A DNA stretch of 64,000 nt from Enoplosus armatus. Lineage: Eukaryota > Chordata > Actinopteri > Centrarchiformes > Enoplosidae. The notes beneath the pieces are model-generated. The model was given only the letters and a program-made list of their open reading frames with translations, did no database searches and was not told the DNA's origin. The position numbers and the translations under genes were made by a program. Location of the stretch: assembly GCF_043641665.1 (NCBI RefSeq), contig NC_092183.1:24143492-24207491 (forward strand). Reading direction: 5' to 3'. Of this stretch, positions 46,701-59,300 are shown piece by piece (positions within the stretch are counted from its first letter, which is position 1; each line of letters starts with the position of its first letter).

Positions 46701-49684
46701 TTAGTATAAGTAACAAGAAATATCTGTATAGAAATATTGATATTGTTACTGCCCCCCCCCCCCCTTCAAAGTTAATGTTATTATCCAGGGTGGGAAAATG
46801 GGTCCTGTATGGGTAACTGTAGTACATAGTGATACTGTCAGTTCAACAAGGAGAAATACACTTTACATGAAGATGCAAATAAAAGCATTTTAAAGTAGTT
46901 CTGAAATAACAAATGGAAATGAAATAAATGAATGACAAAGAAAAAGATATTACATACATAGGAATAAAACCGTAAATATCTAACATAAATATAAGTGTAT
47001 CCATGGGTATCAACGAACAGATGTGTTCCAGATATGTTTTAACTAGAGACCGAAGTTTGACAGTGACGGTGATGTATCACATGACTTGTCTGTCTTTTTT
47101 CAGGTGGCCTGTGAAACCATGCTGAGTGGATCTGACCTGCTCACCAACCTCAGGAACACTGCAGGTAAAGGAAATAGACACTGAAACGTTGCAAGCAGTT
47201 TAGAATTAGAAAATCAGACACAAAATGAGGAACCGTTTCTCCCGATGGAGGCCAGCACTTTGCGTGGGCAGCTCAGCCAGCTCACACGTGTGTGTGTGTG
47301 AATGAGGCCTAATCCGTAAAGCGCTTTGGGAACCGTGAAGGTTGAAAGGCGCTATATAAGTGAAGTCCATTTAACATTCACCCATGCCCACACTGATGGC
47401 AGAAATTAAGTTAATCTCTTTGAGCGAAGCAGTCGTTGGCAGTGAAGTTCTTGTTCTCATCCGACAACGCTCAACAGCTGGACAAATGTACAAAAGGAAA
47501 TCGCACGAGTAAATTAGAAAAAGAGAATCTAAGTCAAAAACATACATTGTGCAAAATGTAAAATAGAAAAATAGAATAAAACTGAATAGAAATATAATAC
47601 TGAGGTTGTGCAGTAATGATACTGATACTGTATCTACCTGATCTCCATCACAGCTGATTGACACATAAGACACTTCCATATCAAGACATTTCAGTAACCT
47701 CGATTCGAAGTCTGTAACTCCTGTCAGTGGTTGATGGTGCACGATCCTATCCTGCAGGGATTGTGTACAACTCTACGGGGGAGCTGGCCTGTTTTGACCT
47801 GTACAATCTGTATTTGGAGTGTGCTGATCCCACCGGCTGTGGACTGGGCTTTGACAGCCTGGCCTGGGACTACCAGGTACTCCCAACAGCCACCGACACA
47901 TAGCACAGCATGCAGTATTTTCATGTAATCTGATCCAAATGGCAGTAAATGACACTTTCGGGTTGGTATCAGTCAACTGAAGACTTGTTGGGGGGGGGGG
48001 GGTGTTGGATTTGTCAGTTGATACCATAGACTGTACATAAAGATGGCCGACGCGTCTCCACTTCCTCCCACTGTACAAAAATGAAGCCAAACTCTCTGGT
48101 GACGTCATTTGGAGCCACAGTCTGCGCAGTGGTGATCGGGGGGGGGGGGGGGGGAGCCACGGTCGCAGAGGAAAAATTTATTTGACATGTACTTTGATTT
48201 TTTTTTAGTTTGGCCCATGTTCCATCTGCTGACATGGGGCTTATGACCTATACTGCAGTCAGCCACCAGGGGGCGCTCAAGACGTTTAGGCTTCACTTTC
48301 AGGAAACCATCATGTTGTCCATCTTTATATACAGTCTATGGTTGATAGCAGTACCAATAGTCTTGGTACAAATACAGGTAGACATGTACTGGATATGTAC
48401 AATATACATTTTATACATATTATACTGTATAATTACCCTGTATAAGCTCTCCATGAGCCACCTCACACCTCCCTTTTGGTGTCTTCTGAACAGGAAACCT
48501 ACAACTTCCGTACAGGGGATAGTTTCATTTTGACTTGATGATGTTCTGCCTGGATGAAAGAGATGAATGTCCACAGACATTTTGTAATGGAGTGACTGAA
48601 AATGGACAAATTATACACCGTTATCCATTAGAACGGAAAGGTTTTGCTATGTAAAAGACTTAAATAACACTCCCCCCTACTTCTGTTCCGGTTGCAGGCG
48701 TGCACAGAGATCGACCTGTGCTACGAGAGCAACAACGTGACTGACATGTTTCCCCCTATGGCCTTCACCGAGAGGGACCGCGAGCTGTACTGCTCCAAAC
48801 GCTGGGCCGTGGTTCCACGACCAGACTGGCTCAAAACTCAGTTCTGGGGTGACGGTGAGCACCAAATACTAGTAGACACTCCAGCAATGGGAGTCCCCTT
48901 TTGAATGCCTCACCGTGAATCTCAGTTTTAGAGCCAATCATGGTCCAGTATGCAACTCACACCAGTGTGATACTTGAAGCCTCCAGGTCACAGGCACTGA
49001 GAATGCACCTATTAGTGAAGTAGGAGACATCTTGTGTCCAGCAGTTTAAAACTTTTAAATGAACATGATAATATGTTTAGATTCATAGATTCTGGATTTT
49101 TCAGTGAGGGTCAATAAATAGATATAATTTAAGAAAACATAAACCAGATCATGGAGGCACTCTGTGGTGAGTTTTTGTTATTAGCATTTCATATTTTAAA
49201 ATCCCACATCTTCACCAGTGTTGTTGTTTCTAATGAGCTCCCACCCCCCCTTGTGTTCAGCTCTCTCCACAGCCAGCAACATTATTTTCTCCAATGGAGA
49301 TCTGGACCCATGGGCTAATGGAGGGGTAAGAGATGAAACCAAGCAAGTGCACGTCAGTGAACCGTGAAGTCGCCACTTTCAGTCAGTCAGCTCTCTTCTG
49401 TTTTAGGTGCGCAAGTCCTTGAGCTCATCACTTATAGCCATCAACATATCTGGAGGAGCCCATCATCTGGATCTGAGGTACAGCAAGCTGACCCCTGGAG
49501 AGTCATCCGAAACTAAACAGAGCAAAAATCGAGTCTGACATTTCCCCCGTTGTTGTTTTGTTTTTAACGCAGAGGGACTAATGATGCTGATCCAGTGTCA
49601 GTAATCAGCGCCAGGAAGACAGAAGCAGACCTCATCGCACAGTGGGTGAAGATGGAGAGGGCCAGATTAAGGAAGTTCACTTAA
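40774..49684 (+). CDS. dpp7: dipeptidyl peptidase 2 (DPP7/quiescent cell proline dipeptidase), complete
   Basis: Thirteen exons give 495 residues (human 492): 40774-40860, 42011-42137, 42230-42369, 43629-43792, 44996-45131, 45307-45388, 46196-46362, 47104-47164, 47758-47876, 48698-48854, 49261-49325, 49407-49477 and 49573-49684. All junctions are GT-AG and in phase. The enzyme is a soluble S28-family serine peptidase of lysosomes and secretory vesicles that removes N-terminal X-Pro or X-Ala dipeptides. A signal peptide ([15 protein letters not shown]) is followed by [24 protein letters not shown] and [13 protein letters not shown]. The catalytic Ser is S173 in FGGSYGGM, Asp D429 in [10 protein letters not shown] and His H454 in GGAHHLDLR; each is offset by exactly 11 from the human triad (S162, D418, H443). 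Several N-x-S/T sites fit a glycoprotein. The start has A at -3. Introns carry several MITEs. Confidence 0.97.
41680..41885 (+). mobile_element. LINE/SINE 3' tail fragment
   Basis: In dpp7 intron 1. It has GTACTGTACAATTTCGCCCC followed by GTGGATCAATAAAGTATTTC and a short ATTCTGATTCTG repeat end. This is the typical 3' tail of a fish non-LTR retroposon. Decayed relatives lie at about 11860-11955 and 60200-60250. Confidence 0.55.
43255..43340. mobile_element. end fragment of a hAT-like transposon
   Basis: GACCCCTGATGGGGGGGTCTGG, CCCCCAGGTTGGGAACCAGTG and CTTTAG form the recognisable terminus of Charlie-like hAT elements. It lies in dpp7 intron 3. The other end is not identified. Confidence 0.5.
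44089..44343. mobile_element. MITE family A, copy 3
   Basis: Starts CTGTATTGGAAACCGCC and ends GGCAGTTCCGAATACAGCC, which are mutually inverted. The interior has GTAGCATGTAGTATGCAGTA and GCCTGGCCGGGCATACTGC as in copy 1. It is about 255 bp, shorter than copy 1, and sits in dpp7 intron 4. Confidence 0.75.
45549..46106. mobile_element. piggyBac-type MITE flanked by TTAA
   Basis: A 558-bp element in dpp7 intron 6. The left end is AGGGGACCTCTAATGC; the reverse complement of the right end is AGAGGACCTATTATGC (13 of 16 match). It is flanked on both sides by TTAA (45545-45548 and 46107-46110), the piggyBac target duplication. It has no transposase. A lone right-end-like piece (AGAGGTCCTCTTTAA) also occurs near 7300-7315. 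Confidence 0.75.
47235..47385 (+). mobile_element. SINE-like retroposon, copy 2
   Basis: CTCCCGATGGAGGCCAGCAC is followed by AAAGCGCTTTGGGAACCGTG and GAAAGGCGCTATATAAGTG. The block order is the same as at 14180-14385. It lies in dpp7 intron 8. Confidence 0.65.
48023..48342. mobile_element. MITE with near-perfect 24-bp inverted ends
   Basis: The left terminus ACCATAGACTGTACATAAAG (continuing ATGG) and the right terminus pair over 24 bp with one mismatch. TGAT (or TTGAT, the boundary is ambiguous) is duplicated directly outside both ends (48019-48022 and 48343-48346). The interior holds a G run of about 17 bases and CAGTCAGCCACCAGGGGGCG. It lies in dpp7 intron 9 and has no coding capacity. Confidence 0.85.
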
Positions 49685-50275
49685 AAAGCACAGGTTCTGA
49701 GTTTTGCATCGCTCTTCATCACGTTTCCAAATTCTACATCAGCACTAGCACAGAAAACGGGGGGAAAAAAATGCCCGAAATGATTTTGTGAAGTCTTAAG
49801 TTCATTTTTTGTCAGTTCTACAGTGTATACCTAAGTCAAAACACAAGACCATGTCAAATCATCAGTTGCAGCGTGAGGAAACTTACCACCTCCCACTCCT
49901 CATGGAGTCAGTCCAAATACAGTTCACTATTGCTTCCACAATGTGGCTAAAAAAAAAAAGATCCAGATGAATACAGGCGATGCAATGTGACTGGAATGTT
50001 ATTTCAGGGTTATGAGTAAAAAAAAAGAAAAAAGCTGTAAAATGACATTTATTCACAATACGACAGACGTCAAGTGTGATTGGTTACTGCTCTTTACAGA
50101 TCAATTCCTTCATTTGAACTGTACCCTCCTTGCAAGCTTACATTTGCGAGATACTTTCCACCTCTCACTAAAAATGCAAAGGGAGGAAATGGCTCCATTG
50201 ACCTCGCTGTAAAGTCGCTGCAGACCTGCTTTGTTTCATGAGTCAATCATCCACACAAATGTTCTGTTTCTGTTA

Positions 50276-50281
50276 AATAAA
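50276..50281 (+). terminator. dpp7: dpp7 polyadenylation signal AATAAA
   Basis: Canonical hexamer 592 bp after the stop codon, followed within about 25 bp by a T-rich tract. Earlier canonical hexamers are not obvious in the 3' region. Confidence 0.5.
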
Positions 50282-50337
50282 ATCTCTTTAATTTCTACTT
50301 CTTTTTTTTTTTGTACAAAATTAAAGCCGATCCAGCA

Positions 50338-50343
50338 TTTATT
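50338..50343 (-). terminator. man1b1: candidate distal man1b1 polyadenylation signal
   Basis: TTTATT on the plus strand reads AATAAA on the minus strand. If used, the man1b1 3' UTR would be about 3.5 kb and would end almost against the dpp7 end. Other minus-strand AATAAA hexamers, such as near 52620, are equally possible. Confidence 0.25.
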
Positions 50344-52349
50344 ATACACCAGGGGACAACAATACATTTTGTATGTTTGAGAAAGTTTGAAATAATAAAA
50401 AAAAAAAAACAACAAAAACACATCACACTTTAGACTGATGCAGGACACGTTGGGTTCGACACACAAGACAAAAACTACAGCGTTTGTAAGGAGGGTCTTT
50501 GAAAAAATGTTATTTACAGGTTTCTGATTTTCCAGCAGAGTTTCTGGTCTGTCAAAACCTCCAGCACAGTAGAGTTGAAGATACTACCCCCCCCAAAGAT
50601 ACTAGTTTGTAAGTATCAAAACACAGGTGTAGTCAGCTTGCAATCAGTTTCAATGGATGCTAATGGTGACAAGTTTTGTCAATCGAACCTTCGGCCCAAC
50701 CTTCGAACCTCAAAACCTGCGCATGTCGTCATACTTTGGCAAAACACTGAGCGTACATTTGGATTGTGGAGAAGGTGATCGTGCTACATGAGGGGTTTGG
50801 AGTATTTCTGTTACAACCACAAGAGCAGACTGTTTTAACATGTTCATCTATGACAGCATATGGAAATCAAATAGGCCGCATTGCACAAATATGATACAAA
50901 ATGGCAGTGTGTGTGTGTGTGTGTTCACACAGTGACAAACTTCTAATTCAGTACCCATTAGTCAATAGGAGCCCAGTAAAAGGATGACTAATAACCAGCT
51001 GTTCCAAGATGGGGCACCAGGCTCTAAATGGAGGTTCAAGTCTTTCCACTCTGGCAAAAGTACACTTGTGCGTACATTCTGGCGGCGCCACTGTGGATGA
51101 ACTTAATGATAACCGATTGTTGAGACTTGTCAAATCTGGTTTGCAAATAATGAAAGTCTGAGCGAGCAGCCTCCTGTTAAAATAAAGTCTGCTCGGTGGC
51201 TCCAACTAAAAATAGAATAGTCATCAATGGCTTTAGTCTAAAAATATTAGCATCAGTCTTCAAAAACCCACCCTGGTGAAATTGTTATAAAAAGCACTGA
51301 AAATATCTCCTTTTGTTTAAAGTTCTTTCCTGAAAGAGGTGGCTTTGAAGAAATGGCTTGTCATCGTTAAAACCCCCATACAAAAAAAAAAAAAAAAAAT
51401 CAAATCAAACACCAGGGTTCATTGGATTTTTCAGCATCTCTTTGGCTCAGGAATTATGCTGAAATACATCCAGGGTGGGATCACACACAGTGATCCGACC
51501 TTGTAGGCAGGATTTAAATACACACACTGGTAGAGATTAGCATTACTGAGGGACTTCTGGAAAAATATCAATCCTAATTTTCATTGTTCTACTGTAAAAA
51601 ATTGTCCTATCTGCAGTAAATCACAATGACCATATACAGTAACAAATGTATGCACATGTACAAAAAAAAAAAATTATAGCTTGAATGGATAGAAATGGAC
51701 TAACAGTTGTCTTTTGAATGTTGTCTGAAGCAACATTAAAAAGGCACGAGTGAGACAACACCACGGAACAATGACACAGAACATGACAACATGAGTTTGG
51801 TCTCAATACAAATTCTTACAAAACAACAACTACAAGTAGAGCTACATGTGATGTAAAGCAGCGATATTTACAGGAATGGCCGCACGTTGCTCTGAAGCTG
51901 CTGCTGCTGCTACTACAAAAACGGAACAAAATGCTCAGAGCAAAAAAGGTAGCTATAATTACACACTACAAATCAATATATTATGCTAAATTTATACTTT
52001 AAAATCTCACAATTCATTTCTCTCACTTGAAAGAAAAACAAAATGTACTACGTAACACCTTACCAAGGAAAATGACAAAAGAAAGAAAGAAAGAAATGGA
52101 ACATTCAGTGAAGAGAGCAGCTGCTCAGCACAACAAAAAAAAAAAAAAAAACCCAAGAAAAGCTTCACAGTTCGTAAGTAAATCTGCTGCTTGGCAACAA
52201 CTGGAATCAGACCACGGCCATCTGAGTAGAGCCCTGATGCTGCATTCATGTCACATGTATGACATGGAGTATGCCATACGGAGCCAATCCTCCTGTCATA
52301 GTATATGTCATTTTAACTTTGCAATATTAGTGCAATTGTATTTTATCCT

Positions 52350-52560
52350 ACCTTATACCTCTACACTTTTATTTCAGGGGGAAATGCTGTACTTTCTGCT
52401 CCATTACATTCAGCTCATCTTCATCTGGAGTTACTCGTTACTTTTCAGATAAAGATTGTACGTGTAAAACAGTGTGATCAGCTTATAAAATATTTTTAAA
52501 AAGTAGTTGGAATTAGCGCCAGCTCCACTAGCTGCAACATTAAAATGCTGGGTGCCACTT
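52350..52560. mobile_element. abundant teleost hAT-like MITE fragment
   Basis: Contains GTACTTTCTGCTCCATTACA, GAGTTACTCGTTACTTTTC, TAAAATATTTTTAAAAAGTAG and TGCAACATTAAAATGCTGGG in that order. These are blocks of the same family as 22140-22250. Confidence 0.6.
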
Positions 52561-52689
52561 TCTAAAGTTTGTCTCATAAGGCATATTATAAAAAGGGTTT
52601 CTATGTCGTAATTAATGGCTTTATTAAAACATTACTAAAGACATTATAGATTCATTCATAGGTCATAAGCCACTGGGACAACTTTTGGG

Positions 52690-52792
52690 TTGCCAAAAAG
52701 AGTACGGTCTAGACCTGCTCTATTTGTAACGTGTCATGAGATGACTTCTGTTGTGATTTGGAGCTATATAAATAAAATTGAATTGCCAGGTT
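52690..52792 (+). mobile_element. retroposon 3' tail (TATATAAATAAAATTGAATTG)
   Basis: GTGATTTGGAGCTATATAAA followed by TAAAATTGAATTG is the common 3' tail of a fish LINE/SINE group. A related stretch is inverted inside the element at 18134-18577. Confidence 0.6.
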
Positions 52793-53850
52793 AAAAAAAG
52801 AGTACTTTCACTTTTGAGTGGGACTTTCATGTACTTAAAAAAAACAAAAAAACAAATCACATTTCCTGTATGACATGAGTGCAGCATGGGACAGCAAGTC
52901 CCTGGACTCGTGCCCGGTCAGACAGCTTCGGCTTTGTTTCCCCTTTTCAAGCAGAATGAAAAAGGTTCCAGCCAGAAAAGAGCCCTTAATGACTATATTA
53001 CACGCAGCGTGATGAGGAATTAGCCTTTTTTTTTTGTTTGTTTTTTTGCATCCCTGCGAGAGTCAAAGAGTCACAGCCATGTACAAACGTGTCAGCAGAG
53101 CGGTCAGGTTACAGGTACAGCAGGCGGAGGTCAGTGTCGGTTCAGTCAGCTGGTAGTTGCTGTCAGGGGAGCGTTTTGCTACGAGGGCAACCAGCCTGCT
53201 CTCTCTCTCCCACTGGGCGCTGGGCTCAGATGCTGGGTTTGTTTTCATAATCGTTGATCGTCGATGCCTTTTCAGAAACTTTTAACAAGAATACCAAGCA
53301 GGGATTGTCTTTTTCAGGTCCTTTTTTTTGTTGTTGATAGAAATAGAATGTGCACAACTGTAACCAAAATATAAGCTATGAGCAGCTTTAAACTGAAATG
53401 ATCAGTATGAACTTTCAAACACCTGACGATCCTCCTCGTCCCCTCAAAATGTGATTAAGACATCTTCGATTCAAGTCACAATCAGGTTTTTTCTTTAATG
53501 CTGATGGGCGTCAGGAGGACAGAAACCTTCCTCTGCTTCTCCAGCGTCGACTCTGTCGCTACAAGCGATGCAACGGAAAACGATCAGTCGAATAAATAAA
53601 CAAGGCCGAGCCGCAAACTGAGCCAGGCTTTTGTCATTTTTTTCCCCATGGCTATTAGCGCATAAATAATTGATTCAATCGGTAAAAAGAAGGCGTTTTT
53701 TTCCCATTCTGCGGTCTGTGTTGTTGCTTCGACAACATTCAGTCATTGAAACAGAAGACGAAGGAATTATCTTGGTATTAGACCAACCCTGAGATGTTTT
53801 GTTTTGTTTCTACACGTCGTCTTATCTGCCATTTTTGAATTCTTGTGTGG

Positions 53851-56335
53851 TCACACAGTGGAAGGCCATATAGGCAGGGGGTGGGCTTCAGTGTTGAAGA
53901 CAAACTGGTTGAGGCTGATGAGGTCCGGGTCATCTGAGAAGAGCAGGTACAGATATTTCAGGGTCTCTCCCAGGAAGAAGCTCTCCATCTTGTCTCGGGG
54001 GCTTGGGTAGTCCGGGTCTCGCACGTTATTGATGGAGGTGTAGCCCCCCGAGGAAACCTGAAGGGAAACACACATTTGGTTCTTATTCACACAACCCCAA
54101 TCCCTATTACCATTAGGGTACTGGCTCTGTATGACATGATATGTCACTGAAGAAAATCCCAGTCCCAGAGGAAAACAACAATTCCATTTTCACCCTGGAA
54201 TTACTTTCATTCAAACATCGTACAGCAACTTCTGGGCCGCTTTGTTTACTCCAGATAAGACGAGATATTAGCCGTGTCTCCCCTCTCTCATCATGGGCGA
54301 CGTGAGATCGCTGGCAAACAAGATGGATGAGCTAACGGCGCCGGCCAGGAGTCAGAGGGAGTACCGGGAGTGTAGTTTAATGTGCTTTACGGAGACATGG
54401 CTGCACCAGGACATTCCCGACGACAACGTCTCCATCGACGGCTATCAGACTGTCCGGGACGACAGGGATTGCACCGGGAGGGTGAAAGGGGGGGGGGGGC
54501 GGGCTTGGTGTTCTCGTTAACAACAGGTGGTGCAATCCTTCCCACATCACCATCAAGGATCGTGTCTGTTGCCCGGACACTGAACTGCTGGCGGTTGGAC
54601 TCAGACCGTACTATTTGCCCAGGGAGTTCTCACATGCCATTGTTGCGATTGTTTACATCCTCCCCCCTCTGCCTGAGGGCCCCCCAGACTGCTGTGCATT
54701 AGACCTCAGACCTGCATTTGATATAATTATGTCCTATAGACCCCCTTTTCTGTTGGTAAACATTATGATGTGGGCGGAGCTTAGGGGGAGGCAGAATAAT
54801 TCTCTGAACGTGTTAGCTGACGCTAGCTAGCAAGTTTTGTTGGCTTCTTTTTTAAGAATGGCTGAAGAAAAAACGAGTTTCTCTGAATATGTACAGTCAC
54901 TCACTCAGTTAAAGTTAACATTAACCAAACGACCCGTAAACGCTCCCTCAGAGGATGGACGATCTGACAGGATTACCTCTGATGGAATGGCCAAGCCTAG
55001 CGTGTATAGTCTAAAGAAACAGAGCATATAAATCTTTACATGCCTTCTGATTCTGATATAACTATGTCAACTGAATGGTCATGAAGGCCTACAAGACTTG
55101 AAATGCCAAGATTTAACAGATGAGTTTTGTCTCTGGCCACACGACTAGCTAACAAAGTTATCACCTATTCCTCAGAGTTCCCCAATTTCTGATGAGGTGG
55201 GCATGACAAACCTTTAGACACTTAACGGTGTCCATACCTACAACAGACAACACTTTATTTAACCTCGCGCAACATGAAGTGTGAGCTACAAACTCAGTCC
55301 AATCCTTTTCGTCTTATCGCATCTACAGACTATTTAGATCATTGATCCTTAGTTCATTCGATCCACAAAGATCAAGATGGCCTGTCATTTTACCGACCTT
55401 GGTGTACTTGTTAAAGTTTTGGAGAATCTCCCAGCCCCAGTCCTGGTACTTGTGGTCCTTGGTGAACCTGTACAGGTAGAAGAGACTCTCCACCGTCTCT
55501 GGTCGCAGGAGGTTGTGTCTGTCTGCAAGCTATCGCAGAGAATACAGAAGTAGACAGAAACGGCAAATCAAAGTTCAAAACATACCCTCAACATCCTCAA
55601 ACAATTATGTATGTGATCAGTGGGAGGTTTGGGGTCACATTTACCCCCCCCCAGGCATTCAGGCAATGCTCTTACCAAGAATGACACAAAATGAGTTTGA
55701 AGGTGCAAGCTCTACCTTTACGTCGATGTCTCGCGTGCTGCCCTGGTGCATGTTGAAGTGGACAATCTCCGGACTGAGGCCGGTCTCCATCTGGACGTAC
55801 ATCTGATAGCAGGTCTCCATCAGCTGTTCGGCCAGATCCATGTGATCAGCCGGCAGGCCGTTGTGAGCACCAAGGGCCAGAGTGCCCGGCAGGAAACACA
55901 CTAGATGGTCCTGAAAAAACAGATACATTCTAGTCCCACATACTGACCTGAACTATTACTGTATAAATCAATGGTGAGTTCATTTGAATATAGTTTCATC
56001 TCAGTAGCTTCCTAGTTCATTCGTGATCTTTTGTCTCTTTAGATGAATGGCAAAACTGATATTATCAATCGTCACTTCAACCAAATGACATACACACAGA
56101 TCAGAACGTTTGTCCATATTTTGTTGTTATAACTTAGAATCTTTCAAACACCACACTTTTTGAATTTATATGCCGACTGTCAAGAGCTTGAGGGTGGTTT
56201 GGAATGCTGCTGACCATTTTAGGGCTGAACTGTCCTTGTGAGAGCTCTCCAACAAAGGTGAGGCCATTAGGTGAAGACTTCTGCAACAGGTTCTTCTTTA
56301 CACCCTCGATCGCCTGGAGATAGTCCTCCAAGAGC

Positions 56336-56397
<62 letters not shown>

Positions 56398-59300
56398 ACA
56401 CACACACACTTTATCTTAATTCAGAGCCTGAAGCTTGGACATCAAGTATATTCCCCCTTGTGGACCAAAAACAAACAAATAATTCAGACATTCAAAGCTG
56501 CTTAATCTAAGCCTATGCCCTCAAGCGGTGCTGAGAGTCTGCAGGGATTGTTCCACTTTATTAATCTTTCATCTGTCCCCCTGACATAGCCAGAGGAACC
56601 AAATGCTGCCAGAACAGCATAAACACGTCCGTCTCTCCATTTGATGACACTGGCTGATATTACAGTGTTTTTATGTAAAATTCAGTATCGGCCCATTTTA
56701 AAATCAATATGTCTGGTAGGGCTACACCCTAGAGCATGGGTCACTAACAGGCGGACCGCGGTCCGAGTCCGGACCCAGACGCCATCCTATACGGACCCGG
56801 ACCTATAACCAATAAATTATTAAGGGATTTTACATTTTGACGGGGCACTTCTATTTTAACCGGCGCAGCTTTTCTAGTCTTTGCGGCGCTGGTTTGGCGG
56901 CTCAGGAAACTCGCATACCAATTGCATACGAGTTACGCCAGCCCACGTGACGCTACTCAGCCAATCAAATCTGTGCATTCTTCACACTTTATTGTGTATT
57001 TGTATATTGTCATTTGTAATTGTAATTTCTGTTACTTGCCTCAGGACTATGGATGTAAATTAGCATTCTTGCTAACTCCGTGATGTAATGTTTACATCTT
57101 GTATTATAATACTGATGTTCATCAAAGTGTTCTGTCCCTATCAAATAAATAAATAAATAGGAATATAACAAAAAAACAAAATAAGGTTATTACTAACAAC
57201 TTGACCATAAATGAATGTATTCTCGGGACTTTTTTGCAATTGTAATATTATCGGTTATCAGCCATGAAACATTTTAATTAAAACTCTTGCATAAAATGAA
57301 GTTTAAGTTTGATGAAAAACAGTGCAGACGTGTTTCAGTATGATGCATTAGCTTTGTTGAGCGAATTTCAAGTCGGTGCGACTTGATTTTGATGGCTACT
57401 GTAAGCTGTACTTGCATGAGTTGTAAGTTGTGAGTAGGCCACATAGGACTGGGTTACTGGGCTGATTGTTCAAAAGCACCGGCCCTTTAAAAAGGTATAA
57501 AACTTCCCATGGTGAAAGTGAATACTGGGCATCTTTTAGTGCGACTCACTGGTTCTCCTTCTTGCCTCCCTGGATCCACTGCTTCAGCAGGTACTCATAG
57601 TAGCTGTCCGCTCTGGCTCCCAGCGTGTAGATGCCCTGATGGGTGAACTGGCCGTTGTTTGTGTTGATGAACATGGGCACAAGACCGTCCAGCTTGCCGT
57701 CCAACTTGTGGACCTGTTTCATGACCTCGGCCACTGCATCCTGGAAAGCCAAGGTCGGAGGTCAGGTGATTAGAATGTGGTGAAGTAACTGGACAGAAAA
57801 AAAAAAACTTTACTTACAAGAAAATGAGACGAAAGAACGAATTACCTTTCTGCAATATAGATATAGAAAAAAATTCCAGCGCACTTCTGGAGTTTCCACA
57901 ATCCCCCTGATCAATGGATTTAGTTGTACAACATCATTTCTTCAGCCCTGACATATTTAAAACAGGTGTGAATACCAGACATTTAGCTAATTCAGCTTCG
58001 GAGCACATTTTGTTCAAAGCCAATTTGGTCCACAATCAACACAAATAACAACAAATAATACACTTCTATACCCTTAAAATATGCTTGAACAAATTATGTG
58101 ATGGGTGACGGGAGTTTCAAAACCTGGTTCTGTGTATCCTCAAGAACAACAACAGTATTTTCCAACAAGAAAAAGCCAGTCTGGACTCTCCTCTCCTCAA
58201 TTAGGGAGCAATTCTTGGCATGTGCCACTGAATTTGGCACAGCGGCTTACTGAATACAGAGAGTAATAAAAGTTGTCTGAGATGATGATGAACTATCATC
58301 ACACCCTCTCTCACATTCTGTATACAGTATTCTCTACACTCAAGCAAGTGTATTTGATAAACCCTCATTGTTCTTTCTCAGCAAATTCTGTGTCCAATCT
58401 TGCAGTTGCAAGAACGAATGCAACACTAACAAACTAACATAAATCCCATCATCATTTACATCTGCATGCAATGTCCAATCCTTGCAGTGTTTCTGGAAAG
58501 GGTCAAGCCAGGTCAGAGGAATGGCTGGAAACAGGCAAAAACAAATCCTGCTCCTAACCTGTGTACTGCAGGAAAAAAAAAAAATGTTGCTAGCCCATAG
58601 TCTGCAACTACAGGAATGCTCACCATCCATATACATTTACCAACCACAATAAATCTTTATGCACTAAAACTCCTGAAGATCTTTTAGTAATCAGTGAATT
58701 CTGTCGCAACAATCACATTCCTAACCCCATTCCTATTGCTACAATTAACAGCAAAAACATTTTTCAGAAAAGCTGCGGCAAATTCGGTCACTCTGGGCTG
58801 CAGCAATCACACCAAAACTGGGCCACATGGTTCATACGTTTCGTATAACCAAATATATGGACTAAACGTGACTGGGTTCTGGCTGCTGCTGCAACCAGAC
58901 TAAAAGACGGAAGGTTCCAGTGACCAAGACTATAGTTGACTGCGCATTTAGCATTTTAAAAACACATTGCCTGAGAATCCCGTGCTGACAGAATCAGTGT
59001 GTGTTGTTTTTTTTTTCCTTCCTTCTTTGTCTTCTAAAAACTTGCTTTTATCCTTTGCGGGTCTGCGGGCTAAAGGCACGTACCATATTAACAAGACTTC
59101 TTGGGGGTTCGAATGTGGCCCATCTCTTGTGACCCACGAAATTATTAGCCTGTAGTTGACAGCTAGCCACGGTCCGATGGGAGAGATGACCATGGCTGCT
59201 GCAAGGCAACAAAAGCAGCAGCTGATATCAAACCCAATAAGTATGGATGCATACAAGATCAAACTAAAAGCTAAAAGCTAATGCACCCAGTCTACACAAG

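Larger units (their letters stand above)
50344..53850. other. region between dpp7 and man1b1 stops; probably man1b1 3' UTR plus repeats
   Basis: No conserved ORF. The part at 50350-51900 is relatively free of recognised transposons, which fits a long 3' UTR on the minus strand, though this is inference. Copies of common fish repeats lie at 52350-52560 and 52690-52790. Confidence 0.45.

Noticed and set aside
54837..55031. Plus-strand frame with a moderately protein-like sequence in a man1b1 intron
   Set aside because: It lies beside a LINE relic and a GTGGGCGGAGC-type fish repeat, antisense to man1b1, and has no recognisable domain.
4060..56409. Regularly spaced repeats considered as CRISPR-like arrays
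   Set aside because: All are simple-sequence microsatellites or dispersed transposon copies with no unique spacers, in a vertebrate genome.
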